A DNA stretch of 64,000 nt, from positions 4,770,849 through 4,834,848 of the forward strand of contig CM024176.1 in the NCBI GenBank assembly GCA_013433145.1, read 5' to 3'. Below the pieces are notes generated by a model. The model searched no databases. It was not told where the DNA came from and saw only the letters and a program-made list of their open reading frames with translations. Made by a program: the position numbers and the translations under genes. Origin of the DNA: Ascaris suum (lineage: Eukaryota > Nematoda > Chromadorea > Rhabditida > Ascarididae). Below are positions 13,570 through 26,116 of the stretch, one piece after another (position 1 is the first letter of the stretch; each line of letters begins with the position of its first letter).

Positions 13570-16500
13570 CTGAAACAGTGTCATATTAGAGAAACAAAAT
13601 GAACTGATACAGCTCTGATTGATGAATTTTCAGTTCGTCCTATGTGACTGTACTGCTGCTGGAGGGCATCTCCACACTCATGCGCCTCGATCCTGGCCAA
13701 CTTTTTTATCCTACTTCTCTCCACTTGCCTCATTCCCTAATTCCCACCACATCCAAAAGGAGAGAACCATTCAAGATGAAGGCCACTCAGGGGCCGTTCA
13801 AAATTTGGGCGGTATGCTAACACGTATTTCGTTGCGAACTCCATCAGAGAGGGGGGATTTTTTGAATGCAGTACAATGTTGAAAATCGACAACAATATCA
13901 GCAAGAGAACGAGAGTTTGATCACTGTGCCAATAAACTGAAGTGAAAGCACAGAACTGGCAATGAAACCCATGAGCAGATTGACAGCCCATGAACAAACT
14001 GAGAGCTCATCGTTACTCTAACTTAATAAACTATGAGATCAAAAGAGGATAAATTACTTTCTGCTCAGTAATTGATCACAGTTTCAGTTTTGAGATCATT
14101 GACAATTTTGAAACCATTAGATACGTCAATTCTGCAGTTGCTCAATTGAACAATTTATTTTGGTCACCATGATTGTCCTTTTTCTTTCATTCATCGTGAT
14201 TCTAATGTTTGACCAAATCCCACACCTTTGAGAGCAATGTACTCAGAAGTGGAGCGTTTTGTGCTTACGAAGACCGATTCTTAGCGATGTTTTACCTCCA
14301 GCAATTTTGAAGTCCATAAGCAAAAAGCTTGAAATGAATGCTGCACCAAACATTATAGTAGGATGATTTAAAAGTATAGCGAAGAGTTGGCCAATGATGA
14401 GTTATAATTAGCACTAAATCCTCAGCTGTTTATGAAATCGCCGTTTATTGAGACTGTTTTCTGTAATCGTCTTCAAGAACACTACGCTGATTAGCCTACT
14501 TAAACAACTCAACGCTGGGGTCCTTTAAATGATCGCACGCAATCTTCGAACTTGATAGCATTCCCAAGAGTGATAGACAATGCAAGGAGCAATGTGATGG
14601 CAAAATGAGCAGCGATCATATGCACAACTGATTAAAGGCAAGAAGCAACACAGCCATAAAAGTTGCTTGCAGACCACACAAAAACACTTACTGATATAAT
14701 TTTTACCCTTTGTTTATATGCTTTTTGGGCTCTGAATTATGTCACAGCTTTTCCCTGCAACTGTGAAAAAACGACTCTAATGTCAATTGTCATCAAAAAT
14801 ATGGCGGTTGTTTGATTTCACGGGGACTTTCTTATGATTTTATAATATCGATCAGCTAAAGTTCATTCAAGTGAAAAGGAAGAAGTGCAATTAAAGGGAA
14901 TTTCGACGTGCACTTTGTGTTCACACACCAAGGAATCGCAAAAGCCAACGATAGCTCATTGAGAAGATGCCAACTCTTGTTTCCAAAAAGTTTTGAATAT
15001 AGTTATGAGAGCTTTTCAACAAGAGTGCATTTTAGTACTTCCAAAAATAACACCGTTCTGATATTTGTTGAGATACAGCAAGCGAAACCCAGTCACAACA
15101 CTTCATTTTGCTGTTGCCACACTGGCTAAAAAAATGAGAACTGCCACACGCGCGTTCCCTCATAAAGTTGAGGTGCACTTGAATATGGAACAATTCAAGG
15201 ATTTCTAGGATGTGCTCTAAATGCAGGCACCAAAACGAATCCTCCGTTTCATGGTTTCATCGTACTAGTTTCTCACTCCCTGTTTTTTTGTTGAAACAAT
15301 TTCTCAACCCTTTCCTTCTTCCTTCCCGCTAACAGCCTGCTTCCCGATTTTTTTTCTCGTGGGCCTAACTTCCTTGATGGAGGTCTGCTGATGGAAAACA
15401 ACAACATTCGCATTTGCACTGCACCGATCTATTCCTTCCCGAATTTGTTTTTAGCCGTCGTCAGACCAAATTGCTCCACGAAGAAGTTCACTTGCGTGAA
15501 ATAACTCTGTGACTGGTGGAAAAGCGCATCTAGAACTGGAGGAGGGTGACGCAAGAACTCTCTACGTAAAGCGGTCCCGAACGAGACACCTCGCAGTAGC
15601 GAGAAAGCTCTTCTTTACTACTCTAGTGAGAATGTTATGGACTCAAAATTATTCTTGAAAGGGATACGTGTCACACTAACGAACTTTGGCTTTATTGTAG
15701 ACTGAAGCAAAATGTCATGAACATTGCGTCAGCATCGTTTCTCTTTAGAAATGCGAATCATGCGTGGCTTCTGAGACTCCGTGCAACAACTCCGGCTTCT
15801 GTCTCCAGAGGACACACGCTGGCACACAGTGGTAAGCATTGCAAGGAGAAATCTTCTGCTTTCAGTGCAACAAGTTTAAAGAAGATTACTTGAAGGACTT
15901 ACCATTGAACTATCGCGCTAGATGAAACCATTAAATCCGATCAAATCATTCTTTTATCAATGACGAAACTCTCATCAAAAAGTTTCAAAATATATAGGGC
16001 GGTCGTTTAATATTGCCTACAAGATGCTTTATGGCTAAACTCAGATCTAAGAAGGACATGATGTCGCTTAAAGCAAGCATTTATCTTAGTCATTTCTACT
16101 TGCACAATTTATTCACATGCAATGGATCGGCAGAGATGTATGCGAAATGAGTATGAGGAGATTCCAACGGGCAGAAGGTTCGCTCAAAGCACATGACATC
16201 CACGCTAAATAATGAAGATTATAAACAGTTACCTATGTGCCTCAAATGAAAGACAAATTATACAATTAGCGCAAAAAAAAACATGCAAAGGAACTTGCAA
16301 TAGATGTAAGGAGAAAATGATAAAATGTCCTCTGCAGTGCAGATGCTATGGAATCTTCAATTATATTTAGCCGGCTCATAGATACGAACAGTGGGTTTCG
16401 AGGATCGCTATTTTAAGAAAGCAGTACTCGTAGATAATGAGAACAAAAAGCAACTCAGAAGCATATGGAAACAGAGAACCGATGGAGATTTCGCTTGAGA

Positions 16501-17990
16501 ATGAGCTCTGATGATTCCTTTCTTTCCACAAAGTCACCTCTTCCCCGCTTCCCCCAACCACCTACCAATTCTGCTATCACCTTGAAATATCAGTTCTTAA
16601 GAGTCCTTAAGACTGTGCCATCACTGCGATATTTAGATGTGACCAAGACCAACCTTTTCTGAGGAACCACGATCGATGGCATATTTTGGAGAAATAGTAG
16701 GGTTCAAGGCGAGATGTAACAACAACGCGCAGCTGGCACAAAACGCAGTGTTGGCGATTATATACACCGAGTATGCTTCGACTGTTTATGACCGATCGCA
16801 TAAGGTGCCGGCTTTTTTTACTGCATTTGTATATTGATGTGTTATCAGTGCAGTGATCATGCGCAAGCCAGATGAGCCTTCGATCTTTGGAATGCTTGCC
16901 GTTCACATGAACATTTTTTGCGTCCCCGCTTTCATATTATGTTAACTGATCCATCCAATCTATGGCATCGTATTCATGAAAACAACTCAACTTCGCAGTG
17001 ATACTCAAAGCGCTATGCTGTTGCCTCTTGAAAATAACATGATCGCATCGTGATGTCGGAATAATTATCACTAAGCGTATTTATCGCTATGGAAATCATA
17101 TGCATCACTGAGTGTTGTATATAAAAATTGTATTGTTTGATGATTACGCACGATGGGTGGATTATTTTGCACACTACTCGCTCAGTATACCAAGAGATTA
17201 CAGAAAATGCTCGTTATTTTTGCTAATATGATGGTAATGACTTATTAGTTTATTACCAGCTGCAAATCATTTGAGTTTTTCTTCACTAGCCATGATTCTA
17301 CATCACTTGTTGTGATAAGATATTTAGTGGTGCAAACTAGGCAAGAAACCACAAGTATGTTTATTCATGGCCAGTGCGGAATGAATATATAGCCAGTTAA
17401 AAATGTCTTAGCAGTTACAGATTGAATTTAAGGAAACAGTTAAGGAGGGAGATTTTTTTGGAGGCAGACTGTTGATTACTCTATTGGGAGGTGTAAGGTC
17501 ACTCACTTAAAAGTGTAAATTTCGTACCTGTCTTCGCAACCTGTCTTCCGATTTATGCCAGTCCGCTCTCTGCTAGTTTTTCTCAAAACTTTATCTGGCG
17601 TTCGAAAGCAGTCCTTTTTCTATACCACAGCGGCGTGTGATAAAAATTTCTCCACGAATGAGAAAATGCTTCAGTTTGCGACAAGAAGAGCATACTGTGT
17701 AACAATTTGCAGATCACTTCTGCCTCGCCTTGCCCTGTCGTTCTTTTCAGGCCTCAAAACGCCGCTCTCGCTTCGTGTTTCTTATGTTCTCATACCAAGA
17801 ATGGTGCAGAATGTTTAGAGGCTTCTCTTTAAGAGAGGAACAGTCGAGGAACTGGAGGTCGATTTTGTAATGTTGTAAACGACATCGGTGATAGAGGTTA
17901 CATAAAAACAAACAAACTTGTTGGTTATAAGTTTCCGATGCAGTAGAACTCTCATGTTTATTTTATTTTTATCCTTATCAGCGCCAATGC
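13570..17990. other. Intergenic DNA with no recognised gene
   Basis: It should contain the promoter and the missing 5' coding exon(s) of the minus-strand MFS gene near 13.6-14.3 kb. One candidate starts with an ATG on the minus strand near 13,660 (MSVEMPSSSST) and could join phase 0 to an alternative acceptor inside exon 1, but its donor (GTCACA) is poor. The rest holds only short frames without family signal. Confidence 0.4.
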
Positions 17991-18012
17991 CCTTGTCGCC
18001 TACTTAATTATA

Positions 18013-18760
18013 GCGTCGCTCGCGATGTACATATGTGCTTCGCTAATTGGTAAAGCGTTCCAAAATTTTCTCCCAATCTATGGAGCCAACAGCAGAGGCC
18101 CTGCAACAGTCGACGGAACAGAGGACCATCAGCTAACGTCGCACACTAAAAGCGGTAGATCAAAAACCGTGGTTTCTGCAGGCCAGCTTATATCGTTTGA
18201 AAGAAAAACACTTATCAGTTTCGATCTATAAACTTCATAGTGCTCCATTTTGCTTGGATAGTTTATGGCTTCATCATTCGGTTATAATCAGGACTTCTTC
18301 TTGTACACAGGGACGTGACTCGCTAGTCGGCGAAGCGTTCAAAAGTTTTATTCTAATCAAAGCATCGAGCATGGCTTTCAACTATCATAAAGCTAAGTTC
18401 TGCATCTGTCCATAGAGCGCCAGCTGCCCTCGCATTGCAAGCGGGAGATTGAAGAGGATGACTTCTGCGGGCAAGCTTATGTTGTTTGAAAAAAAACACC
18501 TTTCAGGTTCGACCTACGAACTTCATAGTCGTCCATTGTGCTTGGATTTCTGGAGTTTTGGATGCTTCTCTTAAAAAGTTGCCTGTCTAGATATAGATGT
18601 GCCTCTCTGGTCGGCGAAACGTTCCAGGATTTCTTTCCAATCAACAAAGCCGATCGTGACACCAGGCTTTTTTCCAATTACCTTAAATTCGGCTTTTGCA
18701 CCCGTCGACGAAGTAGAATCCAGCCTTGTATTGGAAGCGGGTGATCCGTAAGCGAGTAAT
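18013..18760 (+). repeat. Three diverged tandem copies of a roughly 250-300 bp repeat
   Basis: Copies begin near 18,013, 18,241 and 18,530. Shared blocks in the same order include GCTTATGTTGTTTGAAA-like, AACTTCATAGTSSTCCATT followed by TGCTTGGA, GTCGGCGAARCGTTC, and CAATCAACAAAGCC-like sequence. Copies are substituted and of unequal length, so the array is old. Further relatives lie at 19.5-19.9 kb. No protein is encoded. Confidence 0.6.
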
Positions 18761-18988
18761 CTATTGTGATAAAATGAGTTCTTGTGATCTCACTTTGTGT
18801 AGCAAATTGTTTTGGTCACACTTGCGCTGATCTTGATGTTGACCCCTCCCCCGTGTGGACTATGATTTGTTTTCTGTGTGCAAGAGGTGATCAATAAATT
18901 GCGAGTCATTTGCTCTCATGCATGGCAGAGAACGAAGACCGTAAGACAGAGCAAACTGTCTACAATGCCTTAAGGCAAGGGTCGGTGC

Positions 18989-18996
18989 CTATAAAA
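18989..18996 (+). promoter_or_regulatory. Strong TATA-box match, possible orphan promoter
   Basis: TATAAAAG is followed by a GC-rich stretch (about 19,040-19,200) unlike the AT-rich surroundings. No gene was recognised downstream. It may belong to a repeat or a decayed mobile element. Confidence 0.25.
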
Positions 18997-19499
18997 GGAG
19001 AACATGTTTGCATGCAGCGTATTATTGTGTTCCTGGTCTTTTCGCAGGGAGGGTCGTCGTGGCGAGGTTCGGTTCGGATTGTGGCGGAGAGCAGCTGAGC
19101 CGCAAAGTGCTTGGAGCACGACGCGCCCGGTGCTAGTTGGCGGGGAGGTGGCACTAGTGGTAGTAAATCCCGTCGGAGTGACGACCACCGCGTGTCATGC
19201 TATCCCATCCGCCCTGTTATCGTTGATTTCATAAAAACCTTAACTTCTTGATAGGTTGCACAGCACCCAGCCGAGCTTGGGAAGAGAAGGAATTTGCGAA
19301 CCTTTCGGGAACAAATCAATGGTAGAAAACAAAACACTGCCAAACACTCTTACAGTCCCGTAGCTAAAATATAAATAGGCTGCAGTTCTGCTCGCTAGGC
19401 TGTGTGTGCCTATATTGGTTCGTTGTTGTTATTGGTCTTGCTGTTTGAGTAAGCACGCTTCGTTGCTTCGCTGAGGTCCTAGACAAGCTCGAACGGTAG

Positions 19500-19930
19500 C
19501 AAGGTCGAGGCCGATGATTTCCACACACAAGTCTATGTTGTTTGACAAGAACTAATTGTCATATAGAGATGCGCACCTATATGCGCCGCGCTCAAGCATT
19601 CCAAAATTTATTTCCAGTCCACGGAGCAAGTGTTAAGGCCATGCATTCCTACCTATGATAATTGCATGAACACAACCTTTTCTTCGGAAGTCATCCTCCT
19701 CGATCCCGCTAACAGTGGAGGGCTAAATGCTGCTCTTCGACGGTTGCAAAACCGAAACTTGAGGTAATTCGAAACCATGCCAGGCGCTGACATTTGACCC
19801 GTGAATTGGAAAGAAATTTTGCAAACGCTTTGCTGATCAGCGAGTCGCCTACATATGCCCGTTTTTTTACTCAAACGACATAATCCCAACTTCGGACGTC
19901 ATCCCTCTCGATCCGTTATGCAGAGGACAT
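19500..19930. repeat. Further copies of the 18-kb repeat, one inverted
   Basis: A partial copy in plus orientation (about 19,500-19,640) keeps the TCTATGTTGTTTGA block and the segment before CCACGGAGC. A second copy (about 19,680-19,930) reads on the minus strand with the same GTTTGAGTAAAAAAACG, GCGTTTGCAAAATTTCTTTC and GAGGAGGATGACTTC order. This gives an inverted pair beside the tandem array. Confidence 0.5.
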
Positions 19931-19964
19931 GCAGGGCGCAGGCGCCAGCTCGCCAGCAGAAGTG

Positions 19965-20400
19965 ACATGCTCATGCGCATGTGGACGCATGCATGCTCAT
20001 GCAGTACGTGCGAAGCTATGCGCACTGGTGTTCACGCATGATCGCTTCTAAACATATGTGCCCCCGGGCGTACGGGCGCACGCATCCGCAGCGCGCCGGT
20101 GCACGCGCTTGTGCGCGCAAATGCTGCAGGCGCATTCGCACACATACAACCCCTCACACATACACACACGGACATGACCAGGCATACGTACACGTTGGTG
20201 CATTTTCTAGCGCATGTGCAGATGCTCATGTCCACGAGGAGTACACTTGCAAGACCACGCACTCGCAAACACAGCAGCACACGCAGGTGCACTCGCACAT
20301 GACCCCTCACATGGTATATACGCGCAGTTGCAAGCGATTGGACATAACGCACACTCATACTCAAGCAGAAACAACTGCGATACTTGGGCACCTTTTGTGA
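19965..20400. repeat. Alternating purine-pyrimidine, CA/CG-rich low-complexity tract
   Basis: Over about 430 bases the sequence is dominated by alternating RY dinucleotides (CACACA, GCGCGC, CATGCATG, ACGTAC). Both strands stay open for more than 130 codons, but the peptides are low-complexity His/Cys/Ala/Arg runs, so I treat those frames as a by-product of composition. Such tracts can adopt left-handed Z-DNA. Confidence 0.6.
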
Positions 20401-23400
20401 TGTCAATCTTCGGTTGCTTATTTGCAAGGTGGAGTGCTGTTATTCCCAAGGTGGAGCCACCTGCAACATCGCAGGCTGAAGCGTTCAAAATTCCTCAGTG
20501 TAAAAACTGAGCACTTTCTTACCGGTTTGTCATACAATATCATGACAATATTTTTCAGAACACGTGGTGAGAATGTCTGGCAGCAAACCTACTCTACGCC
20601 TTAACGTTTTCACGAGCCTGCGTGCTTGTTTTAGAATCTCTACGTCTACGTCGACGCGCTCTGCTGGGAAACGAAGTGAGAAGAAGGATAATTTAATCCC
20701 ATGCCAAAAATTCGCCAGACCGGGTAGCCACTTCCAAAGGTTGAGAAATTTTTGTCGTGGTTTGATGTGTAAATAATCCTGCCTATGGTCCTTTTAGCAA
20801 ACATATATATGATCAAAACAAGTGCTGGTCTGTTGGGTATTTAAGCATTTGTGATTTACGACAGAAGTGCAGGAATGCTTCGTCACTGAAAAGTTCGTGG
20901 ACTGTTCAAACATCAGAAACCCTGTGGGCCTTTTTCCCTCCCAGTTTGTCAACTGAAGTTTGCCAGTCATAGTCTGGGGAGAAATTTTTGGCGCAGCCTT
21001 TTTCTGTGAACTTTTCGTGTGGCTGAATCGAGACTATGTTGTACTTGTCCCTGCGAGCTTTCATGCAGTCGACTGGCATCAGAGCCACAATTACAATAAG
21101 CGCATTTTAAGGAATCCTCGCAGCTCCAGTCCTGATCGTCGACGCATTTGAATAAAAAGAGCGATGAGGTGGTTGTTTTCAATGATAACTCTAAATATAA
21201 TGCTGCAAAGTAGTTTTTGTTCATTACTATTATATCCATTTATTCAGGAAAGGAAAATTTTACGCCTCTGTGAGGGTTTCGCACGACAATCATTCAGCTC
21301 CTGAGATCTGCCGTCTTCGTCTTGTGATCCAGCAGCCTTTGAAAACCGCTGATTTTTATTTCTCTATGCTTTCCCACTTTCCCGCTTGCAGTGGTGGGGG
21401 TTTTTTGCAGAAAAAAGGAAACTTGGGGATCGCACAACAGACACTGGATGTGCATTACCACAGATGTGTCTATTAAGCCAACGTATTTAAGAGTGCTAGA
21501 ACAATATTAAATATATGTGCTTTATGTAATTCAACAGTTCTGCGGTCGTTAGCCATAACCTCTCTCTCATTTTTCCACACTGGTCAAAGTGATTACCAGC
21601 AGTATGAAGCTGGGCAACTTTACAAGTCACTCCTTGTTTTCATCAAACTTTCGCTCCCAGCAAAAACAAATTCCATATACGTCCTCTAGAAAAAGAACTA
21701 ATGGACTGAAATTGGCAAACGAACATTTTCTTCTGGCAACCCGACATTTCAAACTTTCTGGTTTCCACTCAGTGATAGTACAAATTATCCGATGCAATTT
21801 GGACTCTTTAGGCATTGAATATGCAGAGAGAATGAGAAACTATAAGCTTATCTAGTTTGTTGAATTTGTAGTTACTGCCATGAAAGTGGTTAGTGTTAAC
21901 AGAACCTGGCAACATTAGAATCTAGCGCATTGAGGAACAAGTTACCGAAGTGCTTTGCGAAACACCTTGAGATAGTGCGATGCTAGCTTGTGAATTTTTC
22001 ATCCGAAAGCCTCGGAATATGGACACCTCGAATTTAATGCGGCCCTTTGACATGAGATCACCCATGCGTTTTCAGATAGTCCCTTCAATGAAGCGTTTTC
22101 CTTCGAGTGCTCAAGCAGCAATATTCCATGCTGTCGGCACTGCTAAGTGTCTTCAATATGAAGGCTATTCACAGCGTATATTAGGATGAAAGAATGGCTT
22201 ATTCGATTGGCTAGCTTACTTCATCATAACCGAACTCAAACACAATTTTATTAGTCAATAACAGCGATCAAAATAAGCTTACCAACGATCCAGGAGGGAG
22301 TTCTTCTTCCATCATCGTAATAACTGCTCTCAACGCAGCCGACAAACAAGTGGAGGAATTTACGACTCGTTCGCATTTGTGTGCATCTGCTGGCATGTAG
22401 AGTGAGAATGTTCAGCGGCGATCACTAGCGGCAATTCAGTTTGCCTCCGCCTAACATTGTGCACTCCGGTCCGCTTTTTTATGCTTCTGTGGGAAATTTT
22501 TCCAAATCGACTTTACGGCTGATAAACCTATCTGCCTGCCTATCCAACAAGTCGACTAGCAGTTCAGGAAGGATACCGTGAAAAATCTTTACGATGGAGC
22601 CAACAGGATAAGGCTGCTTCCTTTCCGATTTCCATTCTCACTCAGCCGTTTCTGAATAACTTTCCTTGAAATGTGCTCGCCATTGCTGTTTAGCAACCGA
22701 TATGTCGATCGGTGAGTGCGACCGAAAAACAATTCCTTTCTGAGAACTTGCAGAATTCGTCGAATGAATAGAAGAGTTTGTAATGCGATATTTGACTGCT
22801 TCCTGAAAATTGGACTGAATGGCTGATATCGCTGTGACTTACTCTCGCTTATAAAAATAATTTTCCCTCTCTCACCTAATCTCATTCCGTCTTGGAGACC
22901 ACAAATGGAGTCCTGCTTAGGTACCACGAGGTACACAAGTGTGCGGGTTCATATGAAGGAATGCAAATGGAGGCAGAAAGTCTGATAAATGCAGCGATTC
23001 GTAAATTTGTCGTAGTAAATTTTAAACTAGAACCTGAGCAAGTAAATCTATAAAAGGACGAGCAGTTAGAAGGCGAGGAATAAGTCATTCTCAAACAATG
23101 AAATGGGCAGACAGATTTGCTGCCAAAATGTCGCTTTTGATCATCTTAACCAGCTGTTTTTAAAGTTTAACTCATTTCAATACTGTATTCGGCCTGAGGG
23201 CCTAGTGCTATATCCATGATGCACGCCATGCATAATTTACTGCTATATCTGTATATGCGAGCTATATCAGTATCCTACTATATCAATCCGTACTGCTATA
23301 TCCGTGCCCCAACTCCTGTATATCCGTGCATAATTTACGTATCGATCGGCGCGGTGTCTCCACAGTCGAAGTTGTAAAAATGCAGGACGTATTATTATAT

Positions 23401-25870
23401 TTATTGTGTTTTACATTTATCACTGCAACTTCATTCTATGACAGGTAACAATACGAAGAAATGAGAGATCCTGTTATTCTCATGGGCAAAATTTTCCAAC
23501 GCTTCGACATGGAACTTCGTAAGTCGGGCCATAATTTGCACGTACATCTTGGCATATCGCATGGAGGTGATGCATTTTGGAATGCTGAAGGCACTAATAA
23601 AAATTATAATTGTTTGCTATGGGCTGCTGCATAGGAACTCACTTTTGAGCACGTGGAATGAACCTTTTCAACGTGCATTACACTCAACAGGAGACGTCCA
23701 TTTTTATTAGTTATTTGAAATTTGCATCAAAAACTGTTCATATAATGAAAACAACGAATACGAAAGCAAGGGGGTGATTATAGAATACCATTGAAGCCTT
23801 AATTATGTGCACGCGGTAGGGCCCCAGAGGCACGAGAGTGAATGCAGAATGCAGCAAGCCGAAATGGAATACAAAGCGTTTCAGACGTTGTGTCGTTCTA
23901 TGCCTCATTCGCAAGTGAACATAAGGATACAAATCGGCTACATTTCTCGGACTTCTCTTGCTTCACTTTCCATTCCTCCACATGGACCCGCACATTTGAG
24001 ACAAGTAAATTTGACTTGAGACATAGATATCTTTGCGTGTCTACCTTCACTTGTGCCTGTCGCTCGAGAAGTGTCAGCTCAAAGATTACTGAAGCCAGAA
24101 CGACGACATTTGGTGGTTACAGTGTACATCACAGTTTGGCTTCCTATATCAAAGTTCACATTGACCAGTTCATCTCGACTGTAGTCCCAGTCATTTAAAT
24201 GTGTCAAAAAATTAATAGAATTCGCTGGTTGGTTTTTCGTTAGCAACGGTTGGCTCAGAAAAACGAAGCTTCCATAGATTTGTGCGAACATCTGAATAAA
24301 AGCATGAAGGCATTGCTCCGCATATTGCACCATTTTTCGACGGCTTACGAAAATGATCGGTTTAAGCGCAAAGCTTACAAGGCATCAATTCATCACCAAT
24401 GCTTCTGCACTTTTTTGGAGCTGCTATGCAACAGTTTGCAAGCAAAGTTTCAACACCTCACAGCATGTGAAAGTTCTGTGTTTTTTCCGCGTTAATTCGT
24501 TTACGATCGCTGCGCTCTTTGCGAAGCTGAGTGAAACTGCTCTCCTAAATTTAAAAACTGATCAAGAAGTATGATATGATATCTAATTACTCAAAGTGCC
24601 AGGTTAAAAAAAACGTACCCACTGAGAAGAAAGCTAGGCATCAGGACACTGACTCTTGAATCGTGGCCAGACACACCCCACGAATTTGGCCAATTTCCGG
24701 CGAATTTTTGATGCGCTAAATTTTTTCGTGAATTTGCTAACCAAAAGAGGAACTCTGGATGCTTCAATTGTTTAAAGCTCGAAAATTCATTTATTTGGTT
24801 GCAAATGCACGGTTGAAATTTCGCTTTGCATACATTTTCTGTGTGATTTGAAATATAAGTGAAATGGAAAATAAATTCTGATTTGCATCGATTGAAAAGA
24901 TTGCAAAAGTTGAAGGGATAAAATAAATTAGAACTTGTGTCAGCGGTCGGAAATTTTAAACGTTTTTAGGGTTAGAGCATAATTTTTTCATTGGTATTTC
25001 GATGTGAAAAGCCTAGTGGGCCAATGTCAATATCTATTATATATCCGGAATTTACAACTGAAATATCCCTCATTAAGGTTCCTCATGCACTCGACCTCAA
25101 TAATATCTCACTTCACAATCCACATCCTTTTGCATTGAATTAGAAAAATCATTCAATTATTCTGCTATTTTTAATGGGTATTTCCAGAATTTCCGATCAA
25201 AGAACGTCTCAATTATGAGACTCCCCATCAGCAACCTTACCATTTGATATTCGATAGGGTAGCAACAAAAATTTTTATAAACTCTTCACCAATTGAATAT
25301 CTTGTGAAATATCACGTATAAGTGATGCACTACTCACTTAATAGACTTAGTCGATAGCAATCTTCGATGTCTTAGCGCTAGCTTTTTGCTCACCGCGCTG
25401 ACGTAAGCAGACTGTTCGTGTCCAAAGGTTCAACTGGCCTTGTGCTCGTTTTAGCTTGTGGAAACCAGTTGCTTACTGCATCGATGTGCACTAAGTCTTC
25501 AGTGACCACCGGCTGAAATAACCTCCCTCATCCAGACATTCCGATTTTACGTGTGCCAACGTCTTTATAACCAGCATGTCTTTTCACTCATTTCCTAGAT
25601 ATCAGCTAACATGCAACTTCTTCTGAAACATTTGCCTCTTTTTAATCTGATTGAAAAATAAGTTTCTGAATTTATTGTTTGCATTAGGACGATTCTCTTC
25701 ACCCGTATTTAGGTATAGAAGTGTGCAGCGTTTTTGACCAGAAAATGTTTCACCGATTAATTCATACCGCCATTCCTGCGTAGTTCATATCGTCATTTCA
25801 TTTCGATGTGTCGTGAAACTTGAATATTTCAAGAAATGGAACAAAATCCAACAAAAAATATTCTCGTAAG
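20401..25870. other. AT-rich intergenic region, no gene recognised
   Basis: Frames are short, lack family signal and lack convincing splice junctions. The only clear structure is the CTATATC repeat near 23.2 kb. Confidence 0.5.
23195..23345. repeat. Irregular tandem repeat of CTATATC-type units
   Basis: At least five copies of a CTATATC core followed by variable 8-25 base tails occur in about 150 bases. GCATAATTTAC occurs twice, bracketing the middle of the array. Confidence 0.5.
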
Positions 25871-25873
25871 ACT

Positions 25874-25893
25874 GGGGGGGGGGGGGGGGGGGG
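25874..25893 (+). repeat. G20 homopolymer
   Basis: Twenty consecutive guanines lie about 220 bases upstream of the GST start codon. Length is likely unreliable in the assembly. Confidence 0.9.
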
Positions 25894-26116
25894 AGGTGTT
25901 CAAATCGAGTAATATCGAGTTTGAGTCTTTCAACCCAAGGTGCAGTTCGAAATCTACAAAACTTTATTACTCTTATCGCTTTTAATCTGAAGCTATCAGA
26001 GGAGCAAACAAATACGCATGCAGGCGTAGGGATGTGAAGTCAGCATGATACGATTCTGCAAAATTTGCGAGAAAAGCGGAGCAGCAAGAAGGAAGAAACG
26101 TCATGTTTTCAGTCCT

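Noticed and set aside
19981..20427. Open frames of 139 codons (plus) and 131 codons (minus) over the same tract
   Set aside because: Both are produced by stop-poor alternating CA/CG sequence. Peptides are low complexity and neither has family signal.
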